NCBI RefSeq assembly: GCF_001042635.1
Contig: NZ_AP012331.1
Location: forward strand, 744,001-808,000
Length of the DNA: 64,000 nt
Origin: Bifidobacterium scardovii JCM 12489 = DSM 13734
GTDB lineage: Bacteria; Actinomycetota; Actinomycetes; Actinomycetales; Bifidobacteriaceae
Direction of reading: 5' to 3'
The translations under genes and the position numbers were made by a program. Positions 27,407 through 38,175 of the stretch are shown here, in pieces. The notes beneath the pieces were generated by a model. That model was not told where the DNA came from. It was given only the letters and a program-made list of their open reading frames with translations, and made no database searches. Within the stretch, counting starts at the first letter, position 1, and every line of letters starts with the position of its first letter.

Positions 27407-28339
27407 ATGCCCGACCAACGGAGACCGCCAGTGCTTATTACCGACATCATCAGCCAAGCCTCTTCGCAATTGCGCGAGGCGGGCATCGACACGCCCGAAC
27501 ATGACGCCAAGCTGCTGCTGGCCGAGGCCACCGGCGCCGAATTGCGCGACGTCGACAGGGCGATGATGATGGGGGAGTGCGTCGGCACCTCCGAACAGCT
27601 CGCCGATTTCCGGGCCATGCTCGATCGGCGTGCCAAGCGCGAGCCCCTGCAGTACATCGTCGGGCACGCGCCCTTCCGCTATCTCGACCTCAAGGTCGGC
27701 CCCGGCGTGTTCATCCCGCGGCCGGAGACCGAAACCGTGGTGCAGGCCGGCATGGACTGGCTGACCGCGAACGGGCTGGACCACCCGCGCGTGGTCGACC
27801 TGTGCGCAGGCTCCGGCGCGATCGGCCTGTCCGTGGCCACCGAACTGCCCGGCAGCAGGGTATGGGCCGTGGAATTGTCCCGGGACACCGCGCAATGGAC
27901 CCGGCGCAATCTGATGGAGGCCTCGCGCAGCCACCCCTCCATCGCGTCCAACTACCAGCTGGAGATCGCCGACGCCACGGCGCTGACCACGCTGGCCCAT
28001 CTCGACGGCGCGATCGACATCGTCATCTCCAATCCGCCGTATGTGCCGCTCACGCAGGTCCCCCAACAGCCCGAAGTGCGCGACCACGATCCGGAACTGG
28101 CCCTGTACGGCGGGTCCGCGGACGGCACGCTGATCCCCGAGCGCATCATCACGCGCGCCCGCCGGCTGCTCAGGCCCGGCGGCGTCCTGATCATGGAACA
28201 CGACGTCTCGCAGGGCGACCGGCTGGTGTCCTTCGCCGCACACGCCGGATTCACCGGGGCATACACCGGCAAGGACTGGACCGGCAGGGATCGCTACCTG
28301 TTCGCCGTGGCCTCGGCGGACGCGCGCGGGGCGGTCTAG
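27407..28339 (+). CDS. prmC: Release factor glutamine methyltransferase
   Basis: 310 residues. A helical N-terminal domain precedes the SAM-binding domain: VVDLCAGSGAIGLSVA (motif I) and NPPY at residues 209-212, the Gln-binding signature. It methylates the GGQ glutamine of RF1 and RF2 in the cytosol. ATG 27407 uses GAGGGGAG from the adjoining repeat; a GTG at 27431 is an alternative. In other actinobacteria sua5 follows, but here the liv operon intervenes. Confidence 0.94.
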   Translation: MPDQRRPPVLITDIISQASSQLREAGIDTPEHDAKLLLAEATGAELRDVDRAMMMGECVGTSEQLADFRAMLDRRAKREPLQYIVGHAPFRYLDLKVGPGVFIPRPETETVVQAGMDWLTANGLDHPRVVDLCAGSGAIGLSVATELPGSRVWAVELSRDTAQWTRRNLMEASRSHPSIASNYQLEIADATALTTLAHLDGAIDIVISNPPYVPLTQVPQQPEVRDHDPELALYGGSADGTLIPERIITRARRLLRPGGVLIMEHDVSQGDRLVSFAAHAGFTGAYTGKDWTGRDRYLFAVASADARGAV

Positions 28340-28612
28340 CCTCGCATTCCTCCGGCATCGCGTCTCACGATGAGGACATGGGCCTTGCGCTTTTCGCGGG
28401 GGTGCCCGTATAACAGTCACCTGAAGACATCATGAGGGGTTTATGTGAGCTGGCCACAAGCCGTCGCTCACGGATGTGTTTCATATGGGTATATCCGCCG
28501 CAACCTGGGCGGATGAAGCATGAAGCAATCATGAATCGATACGGACGACAGCGGGATACACCGCCATATCGTCGATGTTTTTTCGGAAGAATCCAGAAGA
28601 AGGAATTCAGGA
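28340..28612 (+). promoter_or_regulatory. livJ leader with terminator-like hairpins
   Basis: Three stems appear in order: gtgagc / gctcac (28445-28471), tccgcc / ggcgga (about 28493-28513), and a longer one gacga...gcgg / ccgc...tcgtc (28544-28573) followed by gatgTTTTTT (28578-28583). The last is terminator-like and lies 30 bp before the livJ start, so it could be an attenuator. No leader peptide rich in Leu/Ile/Val is visible, and no T-box sequence. Confidence 0.4.
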
Positions 28613-29803
28613 ATGAGTGTGAAGCTCTCCAATAAGTTCGTTGCCGCGGGCGCCGCGGCTGCCATGGCCATGTCGCTTGCCGGCTGCTCCGGCGGCAGCA
28701 TGGACGATTCGTCCGACTCCGGCTCCAGCGCCGCATCGGGCGACACCATCACCATCGGTTCGGTCACCACCAACTCCGGCACCGCCGCGGCATACGGCGA
28801 GGCCGAGGTCAAGGGCTTCGAGCTGGCCGTGTCCGAGATCAACGACAAGGGCGGCATCAACGGCAAGAAGGTCAAGCTCGAGTCCATGGACGACAAGGGC
28901 GACGCCACCGAGGCCTCCAACGCGTTCAACAAGCTCGCCGGCGACAACAACGTGCTCGCCGTGGCCGGCCCGACCATCTCCGCCACCACCGCCGCCGTCG
29001 CGCCGCTGGCCGACCAGTCCAAGCTGGTCGCCATCGCCCCGGCCGCCACCTCCGACTCCATCGAGACCGGCAACTACCTGTTCCGCACCTGCTTCAAGGA
29101 TTCGTACCAGGGCGAGGTGGCCGCCCGCTTCGCCGCCGAGAACCTGAAGGTCAAGAAGGTCGCCGTGCTGTACGGCACCGGCGACCCGTACTCCTCCGGC
29201 GTGGGCGAGGCCTTCGCCAAGGCCGCCGAGAAGCTCGGCCTCGACGTGGTGGCCAAGGAGAGCTCCTCCTCGGCCGACGACACCGAGTACTCGGCCCAGC
29301 TGCAGAAGATCCAGGCCTCGGGCGCCGAGTTCCTCTACGCCCCGTACTACTACTCGGTCGCCGGGCCGTACATCATCCCGCAGGCCCGCTCCGTCGGCTT
29401 CACCGGCTACGTGATGGGCCCCGACGGCTACGACGGCCTCAAGCTCGTGGGCGACAAGGCGCAGTACGACAAGACCTTCTACACCACCCACTACTCGGCC
29501 GACGACACCTCCAACTCCAAGGTGCAGGACTTCATCAAGTCCTACAAGTCCAAGAACAACAGCGACCCGAACACCTTCGCCGCCCTGGGCTACGACACCA
29601 TCTACATGCTCAAGCAGGCCATCGAGAAGGCCGGCAAGAACGCCACCCGCGAGGACGTGCGCAACGCCGTGTCCGGCATGAGCTTCGACGGCGTGACCGG
29701 CAAGTTCACGCTCGACAAGTCCGGCTCGCCGACCAAGTCCGTGATCGTGCTGGAGCTCAAGGACGGCAAGCCCGTCTACAACACCACCGTCCAGCCCGAG
29801 TGA
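28613..29803 (+). CDS. livJ: Branched-chain amino-acid ABC transporter, substrate-binding lipoprotein
   Basis: 396 residues. A signal peptide ends in the lipobox LAGC (Cys25), anchoring it to the outer membrane face. The mature part is a type I periplasmic-binding fold: TITIGSVTTNSGTAAAYGEAE, GDKAQYDKTFYTTHYSADD, DTIYMLKQAIEKAGKNATREDVRNAV. It binds Leu/Ile/Val or a related ligand for LivHMGF. Very biased codons suggest high expression. A partial terminator before livH would keep its mRNA in excess. Confidence 0.93.
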   Translation: MSVKLSNKFVAAGAAAAMAMSLAGCSGGSMDDSSDSGSSAASGDTITIGSVTTNSGTAAAYGEAEVKGFELAVSEINDKGGINGKKVKLESMDDKGDATEASNAFNKLAGDNNVLAVAGPTISATTAAVAPLADQSKLVAIAPAATSDSIETGNYLFRTCFKDSYQGEVAARFAAENLKVKKVAVLYGTGDPYSSGVGEAFAKAAEKLGLDVVAKESSSSADDTEYSAQLQKIQASGAEFLYAPYYYSVAGPYIIPQARSVGFTGYVMGPDGYDGLKLVGDKAQYDKTFYTTHYSADDTSNSKVQDFIKSYKSKNNSDPNTFAALGYDTIYMLKQAIEKAGKNATREDVRNAVSGMSFDGVTGKFTLDKSGSPTKSVIVLELKDGKPVYNTTVQPE

Positions 29804-29854
29804 ATCACCGCCGCATGATTCCAGTCCCCGCGCTCTAGCATGGGATGCGATGCA

Positions 29855-29896
29855 GGAGAGTGGCCGGTTTGCCCGGCCCTCTCCCTTTCGCGTTTT
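29855..29896 (+). terminator. Partial terminator between livJ and livH
   Basis: The stem ggagag..ggccgg / ccggcc..ctctcc lies 52 bp after livJ, with a T-rich tail (ctttcgcgtttt). As the transporter genes follow, it probably attenuates rather than stops transcription. Confidence 0.55.
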
Positions 29897-29934
29897 CATG
29901 GCGCGTTTCCGGACATTCGATAACCGTATTCAAC

Positions 29935-29964
29935 ATATTGAGATTCAGAATATTGAGATTCAGA
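29935..29964 (+). repeat. 15-bp tandem repeat before livH
   Basis: The sequence atattgagattcaga occurs twice head-to-tail, immediately before the livH ribosome site. It is AT-rich and may be a recent duplication or a regulator half-site pair. Confidence 0.6.
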
Positions 29965-29975
29965 AAGGGGGAACG

Positions 29976-30902
29976 ATGACCGATCAACTCATCATGTTCG
30001 TCAGCCAGCTGTTCAACGGCCTGAAGATCGGCAGCGTGTACGCGCTGGTGGCTCTGGGCTACACCATGGTCTACGGCATCATCCGACTGATCAACTTCGC
30101 CCACGGCGATTTCATCATGGTCGGCGCCTATGTGCTGATGCTCACCATTCCCGTCGTCGTCAGCCTCGGCATGCCCGCCTGGCTGGCCATCATCCCCGCC
30201 ATCCTCGTGTGCGTGGCCGTCGGCGTCATCGTCGAGAAGGCCGCCTACAAGCCGGTGCGCGAAAAGGGTAACTCGATGACCGCCCTGATCACCGCCATAG
30301 CCATGTCCCTGCTGCTGGAGAACGGCGCCCAGGCCGTGTTCGGCGCCGACTTCCAGACCGTGCCGACGATCTTCCACCTGCCCTCGATCACCTTCGGCAA
30401 GCTCAAGCTCGCCGGCGACACGCTGCTGACCATCGTCATCGGCATCGTCATCATGGTCGGGCTGCAGCTGTTCGTCAAGTTCACGCGGCAGGGCAAGGCC
30501 ATGCGCGCCGTCTCCGAGGACAAGGAGGCCGCCGTGCTGATGGGCATCAACGTCAACTCCACCATCGCGCTGACCTTCGCCATCGGTTCCGGCCTGGCCG
30601 CGGTGGCCTCGCTGATGTACTGCGCCGCCTATCCGCAGGTCTCCCCGATGATGGGCGCCATGCTGGGCCTCAAGGCCTTCGTCGCCGCGGTGCTCGGCGG
30701 CATTGGGTCCATCCCCGGCGCCATGGTCGGCGGTCTGGCCATCGGCCTGATCGAGAGCCTGACCAAGGCGTACATCGGCACCATCACCGGTGGCATCATC
30801 ACCTCGGCGTTCTCCGACGCCATCGTGTTCGCCATCCTCATCATCGTGCTGCTTGTCAAGCCCTCCGGCATCATGGGCAAGAACGAGGGAGAGAAGGTCT
30901 GA
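29976..30902 (+). CDS. livH: Branched-chain amino-acid ABC transporter permease LivH
   Basis: 308 residues from ATG 29976 (AAAGGGGG). The family start FNGLKIGSVYALVALGYTMVYGIIRLINFAHGD is clear. It has eight or so hydrophobic segments and GLKAFVAAVLGGIGSIPGAMVGGLAIGLIES near the end. It forms the channel with LivM. The stop is followed by livM after 2 bp. Confidence 0.95.
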   Translation: MTDQLIMFVSQLFNGLKIGSVYALVALGYTMVYGIIRLINFAHGDFIMVGAYVLMLTIPVVVSLGMPAWLAIIPAILVCVAVGVIVEKAAYKPVREKGNSMTALITAIAMSLLLENGAQAVFGADFQTVPTIFHLPSITFGKLKLAGDTLLTIVIGIVIMVGLQLFVKFTRQGKAMRAVSEDKEAAVLMGINVNSTIALTFAIGSGLAAVASLMYCAAYPQVSPMMGAMLGLKAFVAAVLGGIGSIPGAMVGGLAIGLIESLTKAYIGTITGGIITSAFSDAIVFAILIIVLLVKPSGIMGKNEGEKV

Positions 30903-30904
30903 CG

Positions 30905-32014
30905 ATGAAGAAGACAATGCTTTCCACCGCACAGTCCTATCTGGTGTGCCTCGTCGGCGTCCTCGCCATCTTCGGCGCGGTCATGGCCGTGTGCGAGACG
31001 GGACTGGCCGATTCCTACATCAAGGGCATCATGATGACCGCGTGCATCGCCATCATCATGACCACCTCCCTGAACCTCACCATCGGCGTGCTCGGCCAGC
31101 TGACGCTGGGCTGCTGCGGCTTCGAGGCCATCGGCGCCTACGTGGCCGCGCTGGCCAGCAAGTACATGGTCGCCAGCGGCATGGCGCTCGACCCGACCAC
31201 GCGCTTCCTGGTCACCACGCTGCTCGGCGGGGTCGTCGCCTGCGTGTTCGGCATCCTCATCGGCATCCCGGCGCTGCGCCTGCACGGCGATTATCTGGCG
31301 ATCATCACCCTCGGTTTCGGCGAGATCATCCGCGTGATCATCCAGAACCTCAAGGTCGCCGGCGGCATGGGCCTCGACAAGGGCGCGGCCGGGCAGGCGC
31401 TGATCGGCATCGACCGCACCGCCAACCTGTACGTCGTGTTCTGGATCATGGTCGTCACCGTGGTGGTGCTGTTCATGTTCGGCCGCTCGCGCTACGGGCG
31501 AGCCGTCAAGGCCATCCGCGACGACGAGATCGCCGCAGGGGCGTCGGGCCTGAACACCACCTACCTCAAGGTGCTGGTCTTCGCGATTTCCGCGTTCTTC
31601 GCAGGCATCGCCGGCGGCATCTTCGCCCAGTACATCGGTTCGCTGAACCCGACGATGGCCGGCTGGCTCAATTCCATCAACTACGTGATCATGGTGGTGT
31701 TCGGCGGCATGGGCTCGATCACCGGCTCGATCGTGTCGGCCGTCGGCCTGACCATCCTGCCCGAGCTGCTGCGCGCCTTCGCGGACTACCGCATGCTGGC
31801 CTACTCGGTGGTGCTCGTGCTGGTCATGATCTTCCGCCCGCAGGGCATCTTCGGCTCGTGGGAGTTCTCGCTGCCGCGCGTGGTCAACCGTCTGCTGTTC
31901 CGCAACAAGGCCACCAAGGCCGGCAAGCCGGGGGCGCCGGGCACGCTCGGGGTCCCCGGCTTGCCGGCCGGGGCACAGGCCAAGCCGCAAGCCACGTCAT
32001 CGAAGGAGGCCTGA
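30905..32014 (+). CDS. livM: Branched-chain amino-acid ABC transporter permease LivM
   Basis: 369 residues, multi-pass. It shows GVLGQLTLGCCGFEAIGAYVAAL, GIPALRLHGDYLAIITLGFGEIIRVI and YVIMVVFGGMGSITGSIVSAVGLTILPELLR, all LivM markers. A low-complexity Gly/Ala/Pro tail of ~35 residues follows the last segment. It pairs with LivH, and LivG starts one base after its stop codon. Confidence 0.95.
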   Translation: MKKTMLSTAQSYLVCLVGVLAIFGAVMAVCETGLADSYIKGIMMTACIAIIMTTSLNLTIGVLGQLTLGCCGFEAIGAYVAALASKYMVASGMALDPTTRFLVTTLLGGVVACVFGILIGIPALRLHGDYLAIITLGFGEIIRVIIQNLKVAGGMGLDKGAAGQALIGIDRTANLYVVFWIMVVTVVVLFMFGRSRYGRAVKAIRDDEIAAGASGLNTTYLKVLVFAISAFFAGIAGGIFAQYIGSLNPTMAGWLNSINYVIMVVFGGMGSITGSIVSAVGLTILPELLRAFADYRMLAYSVVLVLVMIFRPQGIFGSWEFSLPRVVNRLLFRNKATKAGKPGAPGTLGVPGLPAGAQAKPQATSSKEA

Positions 32015-32015
32015 T

Positions 32016-32876
32016 ATGAGCGACAACGCGCAGCCCATCCTGCAGGCCGAGCATCTCGGCATCACGTTCGGCGGCCTCAAGGCCGTGTCCGACTTCACCA
32101 TGACCATCAACAAGGGCGAGCTCGTGGGCCTGATCGGCCCCAACGGCGCCGGCAAGACCACGGTGTTCAACCTGCTCACCGGCGTGTACCGGCCGACCGA
32201 AGGCGAATTCCGCCTGGACGGCGAGCGGATGAACGGCAAGAAGACCTATCAGGTCGTGCGCGCCGGCATCGCCCGCACCTTCCAGAACATCCGCCTGTTC
32301 AAGCAGCTCACGGTCGAGGAGAACGTGCTGGTCGCCTTCGACCGGTCCTTCTCCTACCGCATGGGCGGCGCCATCCTCCGCCTGCCCGCGTTCTGGCGGC
32401 AGGAGCGCGAGATGCACGCCAAGGCCATGGATCTGCTGCGCATCTTCGACCTCGACGGCCTGGCCTCCACGCAGGCGGCGAACCTGCCGTACGGCCAGCA
32501 GCGCAAGCTGGAGATCGCGCGAGCCCTGGCGACCGGCATGAAACTGCTGCTGCTCGACGAGCCGGCGGCCGGCATGAACCCGACCGAGACCGAGGACCTG
32601 CTGCGCTGCATCAACGTGATCCGCGACCGCTTCGGCATCGCCATCCTGCTCATCGAACACGACATGAGCCTGGTGATGAGCGTGTGCCAGCGCATCCAGG
32701 TGCTCGACTACGGCCGCACGATCGCGTCCGGCACGCCCGAGGAGATCGCCAGCAACCCGCAGGTCATCTCCGCCTATCTGGGCAGCAGCGACGACGATGA
32801 CGCCGCGGGCGACTCCACCAGCCACGCGCAGGCGGAGCCGAGCATCGCCACGACGATTCAGGAAGGTGAACGCTGA
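32016..32876 (+). CDS. livG: Branched-chain amino-acid ABC transporter ATPase LivG
   Basis: 286 residues. Walker A GPNGAGKTT is at 41-49, the signature LPYGQQRKLEIARAL, Walker B LLLLDEPAAGMN, and the switch H IEHDMS. A short acidic tail with DDDD replaces the usual end. It powers uptake with LivF. It overlaps livF by one base (TGATG). Confidence 0.95.
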   Translation: MSDNAQPILQAEHLGITFGGLKAVSDFTMTINKGELVGLIGPNGAGKTTVFNLLTGVYRPTEGEFRLDGERMNGKKTYQVVRAGIARTFQNIRLFKQLTVEENVLVAFDRSFSYRMGGAILRLPAFWRQEREMHAKAMDLLRIFDLDGLASTQAANLPYGQQRKLEIARALATGMKLLLLDEPAAGMNPTETEDLLRCINVIRDRFGIAILLIEHDMSLVMSVCQRIQVLDYGRTIASGTPEEIASNPQVISAYLGSSDDDDAAGDSTSHAQAEPSIATTIQEGER

Positions 32877-33580
32877 TGCTGGACATCAAGGATCTGAGCG
32901 TCGCATACGGCGCCATCGAGGCGGTCAAGGGCATCAGCCTGCATGTGGACGACGGCGAGATCGTCTCGCTGATCGGCGCCAACGGCGCCGGCAAGACGAC
33001 CACGCTGCACACCATCACCGGTCTGGTGCAGGCCAAGTCCGGCTCCATCACCTACGACGGCCACGACCTGCTCAGGACGCATCCCAACAAGATCGTCACG
33101 CTGGGCATGGCCCACGTGCCCGAAGGGCGCCACGTGTTCACCCGCATGACCGTGCAGGAGAACCTGGAGATGGGTGCGTTCAGCCTCAAGGACCAGTCCG
33201 GGCTCGGCAAGGACCTCGACATGGTGTTCGACTATTTCCCGCGCCTGAAGGAGCGCCGCCGCCAGCTGGCCGGCACGCTTTCCGGCGGCGAGCAGCAGAT
33301 GGTGGCCATGGGCCGCGCGCTGATGAGCCATCCGAAGACCGTGCTGATGGACGAGCCGTCGATGGGCCTGTCGCCGCTGCTGGTCAAGGAGATCTTCGAC
33401 ATCATCGTCACGCTGCGCGACAAGGGCATCACCGTGCTGCTGGTCGAGCAGAACGCGAAGATGGCGCTGTCCATCGCGGACCGCGCCTACGTGCTGGAGA
33501 CCGGGCGGATCACCATGGAGGGCAAGGCCTCCGACCTGCTGCACGACGAGAAGGTGCGCAAGGCGTACCTCGGCGCCTGA
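32876..33580 (+). CDS. livF: Branched-chain amino-acid ABC transporter ATPase LivF
   Basis: 234 residues. Walker A GANGAGKTT is at 34-42. The family-specific GMAHVPEGRHVFTRMTV, signature LSGGEQQMVAMGRAL and Walker B VLMDEPSMGLSP are present. It ends the operon. The next gene, on the opposite strand, ends 7 bp away. Confidence 0.95.
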   Translation: MLDIKDLSVAYGAIEAVKGISLHVDDGEIVSLIGANGAGKTTTLHTITGLVQAKSGSITYDGHDLLRTHPNKIVTLGMAHVPEGRHVFTRMTVQENLEMGAFSLKDQSGLGKDLDMVFDYFPRLKERRRQLAGTLSGGEQQMVAMGRALMSHPKTVLMDEPSMGLSPLLVKEIFDIIVTLRDKGITVLLVEQNAKMALSIADRAYVLETGRITMEGKASDLLHDEKVRKAYLGA

Positions 33581-33587
33581 TCCGCTC

Positions 33588-34256
33588 CTACCGCGCGTAC
33601 TCCTGGTATACGGAGGCGTCCGCGTCGGTGATGGCGCGGATCGCGCGCGCCGGGTTGCCGACCGCCACCGAGCCGGCCGGGATGTCGCGGGTGACGACCG
33701 CGCCGGCGCCGATCACGCATCCGTCGCCGATGGTCACGCCGCCGAGCACCGTCACGTTGCCGCCGAACCAGCAGTTCGAGCCGATGACGATCGGCCGGCC
33801 GTACTCGTAGTCGTACGACGACCCGTCGTCGGCGATGCGCGTGTTGCGGTCCTGCCAGCGCAGCGGGTGCATCGGCGGCAGCAGCGACACGTTCGGGCCG
33901 AACAGCACGTCGTCGCCGATGGTCACCGGCGCGCAGTCGAGTACGGTGAAGTTGAAATTCGCGAACACGCGGCTGCCGATCGTCGTATGGCAGCCGTAGT
34001 CGAAGAACACCGGTCCGAGCACGTCGAGCCCCTCGCCGTGGTGGGGCAGCAGCTCGTCGAGCACGGCCGCGCGCTCGGCGTGGGCGCCCCTGGGCAGCGC
34101 GTTGAACCGCGAGCACAGGTCGGCGGAGCGCTCGCGCAGCGCGCTGAGCTCGGGATCGGCGGGATTGTACAGTTTGCCGTCAAGCATCTCCTCGCGTTCG
34201 GAGCGGCGCGGCAGGCGCAGTTCGACGGGCGGGGTCGTGGCGTTGTGAATGGTCAT
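33588..34256 (-). CDS. Maltose/galactoside O-acetyltransferase-like protein
   Basis: 222 residues. It has an N-terminal Mac domain (REEMLDGKLYNPADPEL) and left-handed beta-helix hexapeptides (VTIGDDVLFGPNVSLLPPMHPL, VTIGDGCVIGAGAVVTRDIPAGSVAVGNPAR). The catalytic His sits in PPMHP. It transfers acetyl from acetyl-CoA to a sugar hydroxyl in the cytosol. It is not obviously linked to its neighbours and lies inside an otherwise conserved housekeeping block. Confidence 0.9.
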   Translation of the reverse strand: MTIHNATTPPVELRLPRRSEREEMLDGKLYNPADPELSALRERSADLCSRFNALPRGAHAERAAVLDELLPHHGEGLDVLGPVFFDYGCHTTIGSRVFANFNFTVLDCAPVTIGDDVLFGPNVSLLPPMHPLRWQDRNTRIADDGSSYDYEYGRPIVIGSNCWFGGNVTVLGGVTIGDGCVIGAGAVVTRDIPAGSVAVGNPARAIRAITDADASVYQEYAR

Positions 34257-34435
34257 ACGTCATATATTCGCGCCTGTCAGTGCCGGGACACGCCGTGCGC
34301 CGCCGCCGATCGCCCGGAATAAGGCGGCGCCGGGCCGGCATCGGCATGGCGGCAGGCGCTCGGGAGCCCTCCCGGTTCCAAGTCGCGGCACAATGGTGCA
34401 ATAGTTGGTTGTGGTGAACGACAATGGGAGGTGCC

Positions 34436-35095
34436 ATGAGTTCAGTACGCACGGTGGATGACGAATCCCTCGCCAAGGCGAGGACCATCATCGGCAATGG
34501 CGGTCTGGTCGTCATTCCGACCGACACGGTGTACGGTGTGGCCTGCGACCCGCGCAACGCCAAGGCGATCGCGCGCATCTACGAGGCCAAGCACCGCCCC
34601 CGCTTCAAGGCACTGCAGGTGCTGCTCGCCTCCGTCGACCAGCTCGACGAGCTCGGTCTCGACCTGCCGGCGCCGCTGAACCGTCTCGCCGCGCAGTTCC
34701 TGCCCGGCGCGTTCTCCCCGATCGCCGTGGCCCGCGAAGACTGCGACCTGGCCACGGTCAACCGCGCGCGGCAGGGCTTCGCCACGCAGGGCATCCGCAT
34801 CCCCAATTCCGCGGTCACGCTGCGCATCCTCAGGCAGATCGGCCCGCTGGCGGCATCCAGCGCGAACCGTTCGGGCGAGGAGAGCGCGCAGACCGTCGAG
34901 GAGGCGCAGGCCTCGCTCGGCGACGCCGTCGACCTGTATCTGAACGGCGGCCCGACCCAAGGCCATGTCGCCAGCACCGTGGTGGCCGCCAACCCGCTGT
35001 CCCGTGATGGCATCGACATCCTGCGCGAGGGCGTGATCCCCCAGTCGGTGATCCGCCGTGCCATTCACCTGAACGGCGGGGGACTCGGCGCATGA
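34436..35095 (+). CDS. tsaC: Threonylcarbamoyl-AMP synthase (Sua5/YwlC)
   Basis: 219 residues from ATG 34436 (GGGAGG upstream). The YrdC core is VVIPTDTVYGVACD, YEAKHRPRFKALQVLL, and LAASSANRSGEESAQTVEEA. It makes threonylcarbamoyl-AMP from Thr, bicarbonate and ATP for t6A modification of ANN-decoding tRNAs. It lacks the longer Sua5 C-terminal domain and overlaps wecA by four bases (ATGA), as in other actinobacteria. Confidence 0.94.
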   Translation: MSSVRTVDDESLAKARTIIGNGGLVVIPTDTVYGVACDPRNAKAIARIYEAKHRPRFKALQVLLASVDQLDELGLDLPAPLNRLAAQFLPGAFSPIAVAREDCDLATVNRARQGFATQGIRIPNSAVTLRILRQIGPLAASSANRSGEESAQTVEEAQASLGDAVDLYLNGGPTQGHVASTVVAANPLSRDGIDILREGVIPQSVIRRAIHLNGGGLGA

Positions 35096-36249
35096 GGGTC
35101 TATCTGTTCATCGCTGCGGTCGCCGGCGGCATCACCTGGCTGATCACGCCGCTGATCCGCCATATCGCGATCCGCATCGGCGCGGTCGGCAAGGTGCGTG
35201 CGCGCGACGTGCACACGATCCCGACGCCGCGCATGGGCGGGCTCGGCATGCTCGCCGGATTCATCGGTGCGATGCTGGTGGCCAGCCGCGTGCCGTTCAT
35301 CTCCGTGCTGTTCCGATCCAGCCATCAGGCGTGGGTGGTGATGGCCGGCGCGGTGCTGATCTGCCTGCTCGGCATGGCCGACGACCTGTGGGACCTCGAC
35401 TGGATGCTCAAGATGGCCGGGCAGCTGCTCATCGCCGTGTTCGTGGCGTGGGGCGGCCTGCAGATCATCTCGCTGCCGCTGGGGTCGCTGGTCACCGCAT
35501 CGCCGAGCATCTCGATCACGATCACCGCGTTCCTGATCGTGGCCTCGATCAACGCCGTCAACTTCGTCGACGGGCTGGATGGCCTCGCCTCGGGCATCGT
35601 GGCGATCGGCGGCATCGCCTTCGCCATCTACTCGTACATCATCGCGCGCAGCTCGCCGTCCTACGCATCGATGGCGACGCTGATCGACGTGGCGATGGTC
35701 GGCATCTGCGTCGGGTTCATCCTGCACAACTGGCACCCGGCGAAGCTGTTCATGGGCGACTCGGGCTCCATGCTGCTCGGCTACCTCATCACCTGCGCGT
35801 CGATCATCATGACCGGCCGGCTCGACCCGGCCTCGATCCACGCCAGCGTGTACCTGCCGGTGTTCATGCCGATCCTGCTGCCGATCCTCGTGCTGTTCCT
35901 GCCGGTGCTCGACATGTGCATGGCGATCGTGCGGCGCCTGGCCAAGGGGCAGTCGCCGATGCACCCGGACCGCATGCACCTGCACCACCGCATGCTCAAG
36001 ATCGGGCACAGCGTGCAGGGCGCGGTGCTCACGCTGTGGGGCTGGGCCGCCCTGATCTCGTTCGGCTCGATCATGATCCTGTTCTTCCGCGCGCGCTATG
36101 TGGCGATCGGCATGGCCGTCGCGACGGTCGTGCTCGCCGTGGTCACGATGTATCCGTACCTGCGCCACCGCCTGCCCGAATTGCGCGCGGAAAACGCCGC
36201 GTTGGACAGGGCCAAGCACTCCACGGGGGAGAAGTCGGGGAAGCGGTAG
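35092..36249 (+). CDS. wecA: Undecaprenyl-phosphate GlcNAc-1-phosphate transferase (WecA/TagO type)
   Basis: 385 residues, MraY/WecA family with about ten transmembrane segments. It has HTIPTPRMGGLG, MADDLWDLDW (metal-binding DD), NAVNFVDGLDGLASG, LFMGDSGSM and the cytosolic MHPDRMHLHHRML motif typical of WecA. It starts surface-polysaccharide synthesis by loading sugar-1-phosphate onto undecaprenyl phosphate. It is translationally coupled to tsaC. Confidence 0.94.
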   Translation: MRVYLFIAAVAGGITWLITPLIRHIAIRIGAVGKVRARDVHTIPTPRMGGLGMLAGFIGAMLVASRVPFISVLFRSSHQAWVVMAGAVLICLLGMADDLWDLDWMLKMAGQLLIAVFVAWGGLQIISLPLGSLVTASPSISITITAFLIVASINAVNFVDGLDGLASGIVAIGGIAFAIYSYIIARSSPSYASMATLIDVAMVGICVGFILHNWHPAKLFMGDSGSMLLGYLITCASIIMTGRLDPASIHASVYLPVFMPILLPILVLFLPVLDMCMAIVRRLAKGQSPMHPDRMHLHHRMLKIGHSVQGAVLTLWGWAALISFGSIMILFFRARYVAIGMAVATVVLAVVTMYPYLRHRLPELRAENAALDRAKHSTGEKSGKR

Positions 36250-36261
36250 ATCGGGCGGTAG

Positions 36262-37863
<1,602 letters not shown>

Positions 37864-37899
37864 GGCGCATCCCGGGCCGTTTCGGCCGTTAGCCCACGC

Positions 37900-37936
37900 A
37901 ACGCTCCCCTGCATCCGCAGGGGGGCGTTTTTCGTT
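37900..37936 (+). terminator. Terminator of guaB
   Basis: The 13-bp stem aacgctcccctgc / gcaggggggcgtt with loop atcc is followed by TTTTT. Confidence 0.9.
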
Positions 37937-38024
37937 GTTCGGCATGCTCAGACCTAGCTTTTTGCGGGTCCGCGAGACGCAACATCATCCATCTATCCAT
38001 CCACCGTCCACCCGTGCTGGCATA

Positions 38025-38072
38025 TGGCCCGCAGAAGCCCCGGATCCGGCTGTATGCCAGCAGGGGTGATCG
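38025..38072. repeat. 48-bp conserved hairpin, copy 1
   Basis: The arms tgctggcatatggcc / ggctgtatgccagca enclose an 18-nt loop. The same 48-bp structure recurs at 43575-43622 with stem bases changed in step. Confidence 0.65.
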
Positions 38073-38175
38073 GCGAGATATCGGGCGATGTTTCCGAAGC
38101 CGTTCGCGGCGGCGCTTTTGTATCGGCCGCGCGATAGTCTCGGATGTTCAGCACGTAACGGAAAGAGGTACGGCG

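Larger units (their letters stand above)
37864..38175. other. Intergenic region between guaB and orn
   Basis: It contains the guaB terminator (37900-37936), a 48-bp hairpin (38025-38072) of a repeat type shared with 43575-43622, and the orn leader. Nothing else was recognised. Confidence 0.6.

Noticed and set aside
28340..28612. T-box leader for the liv operon
   Set aside because: No AGGGTGG-type T-box or specifier loop could be found.
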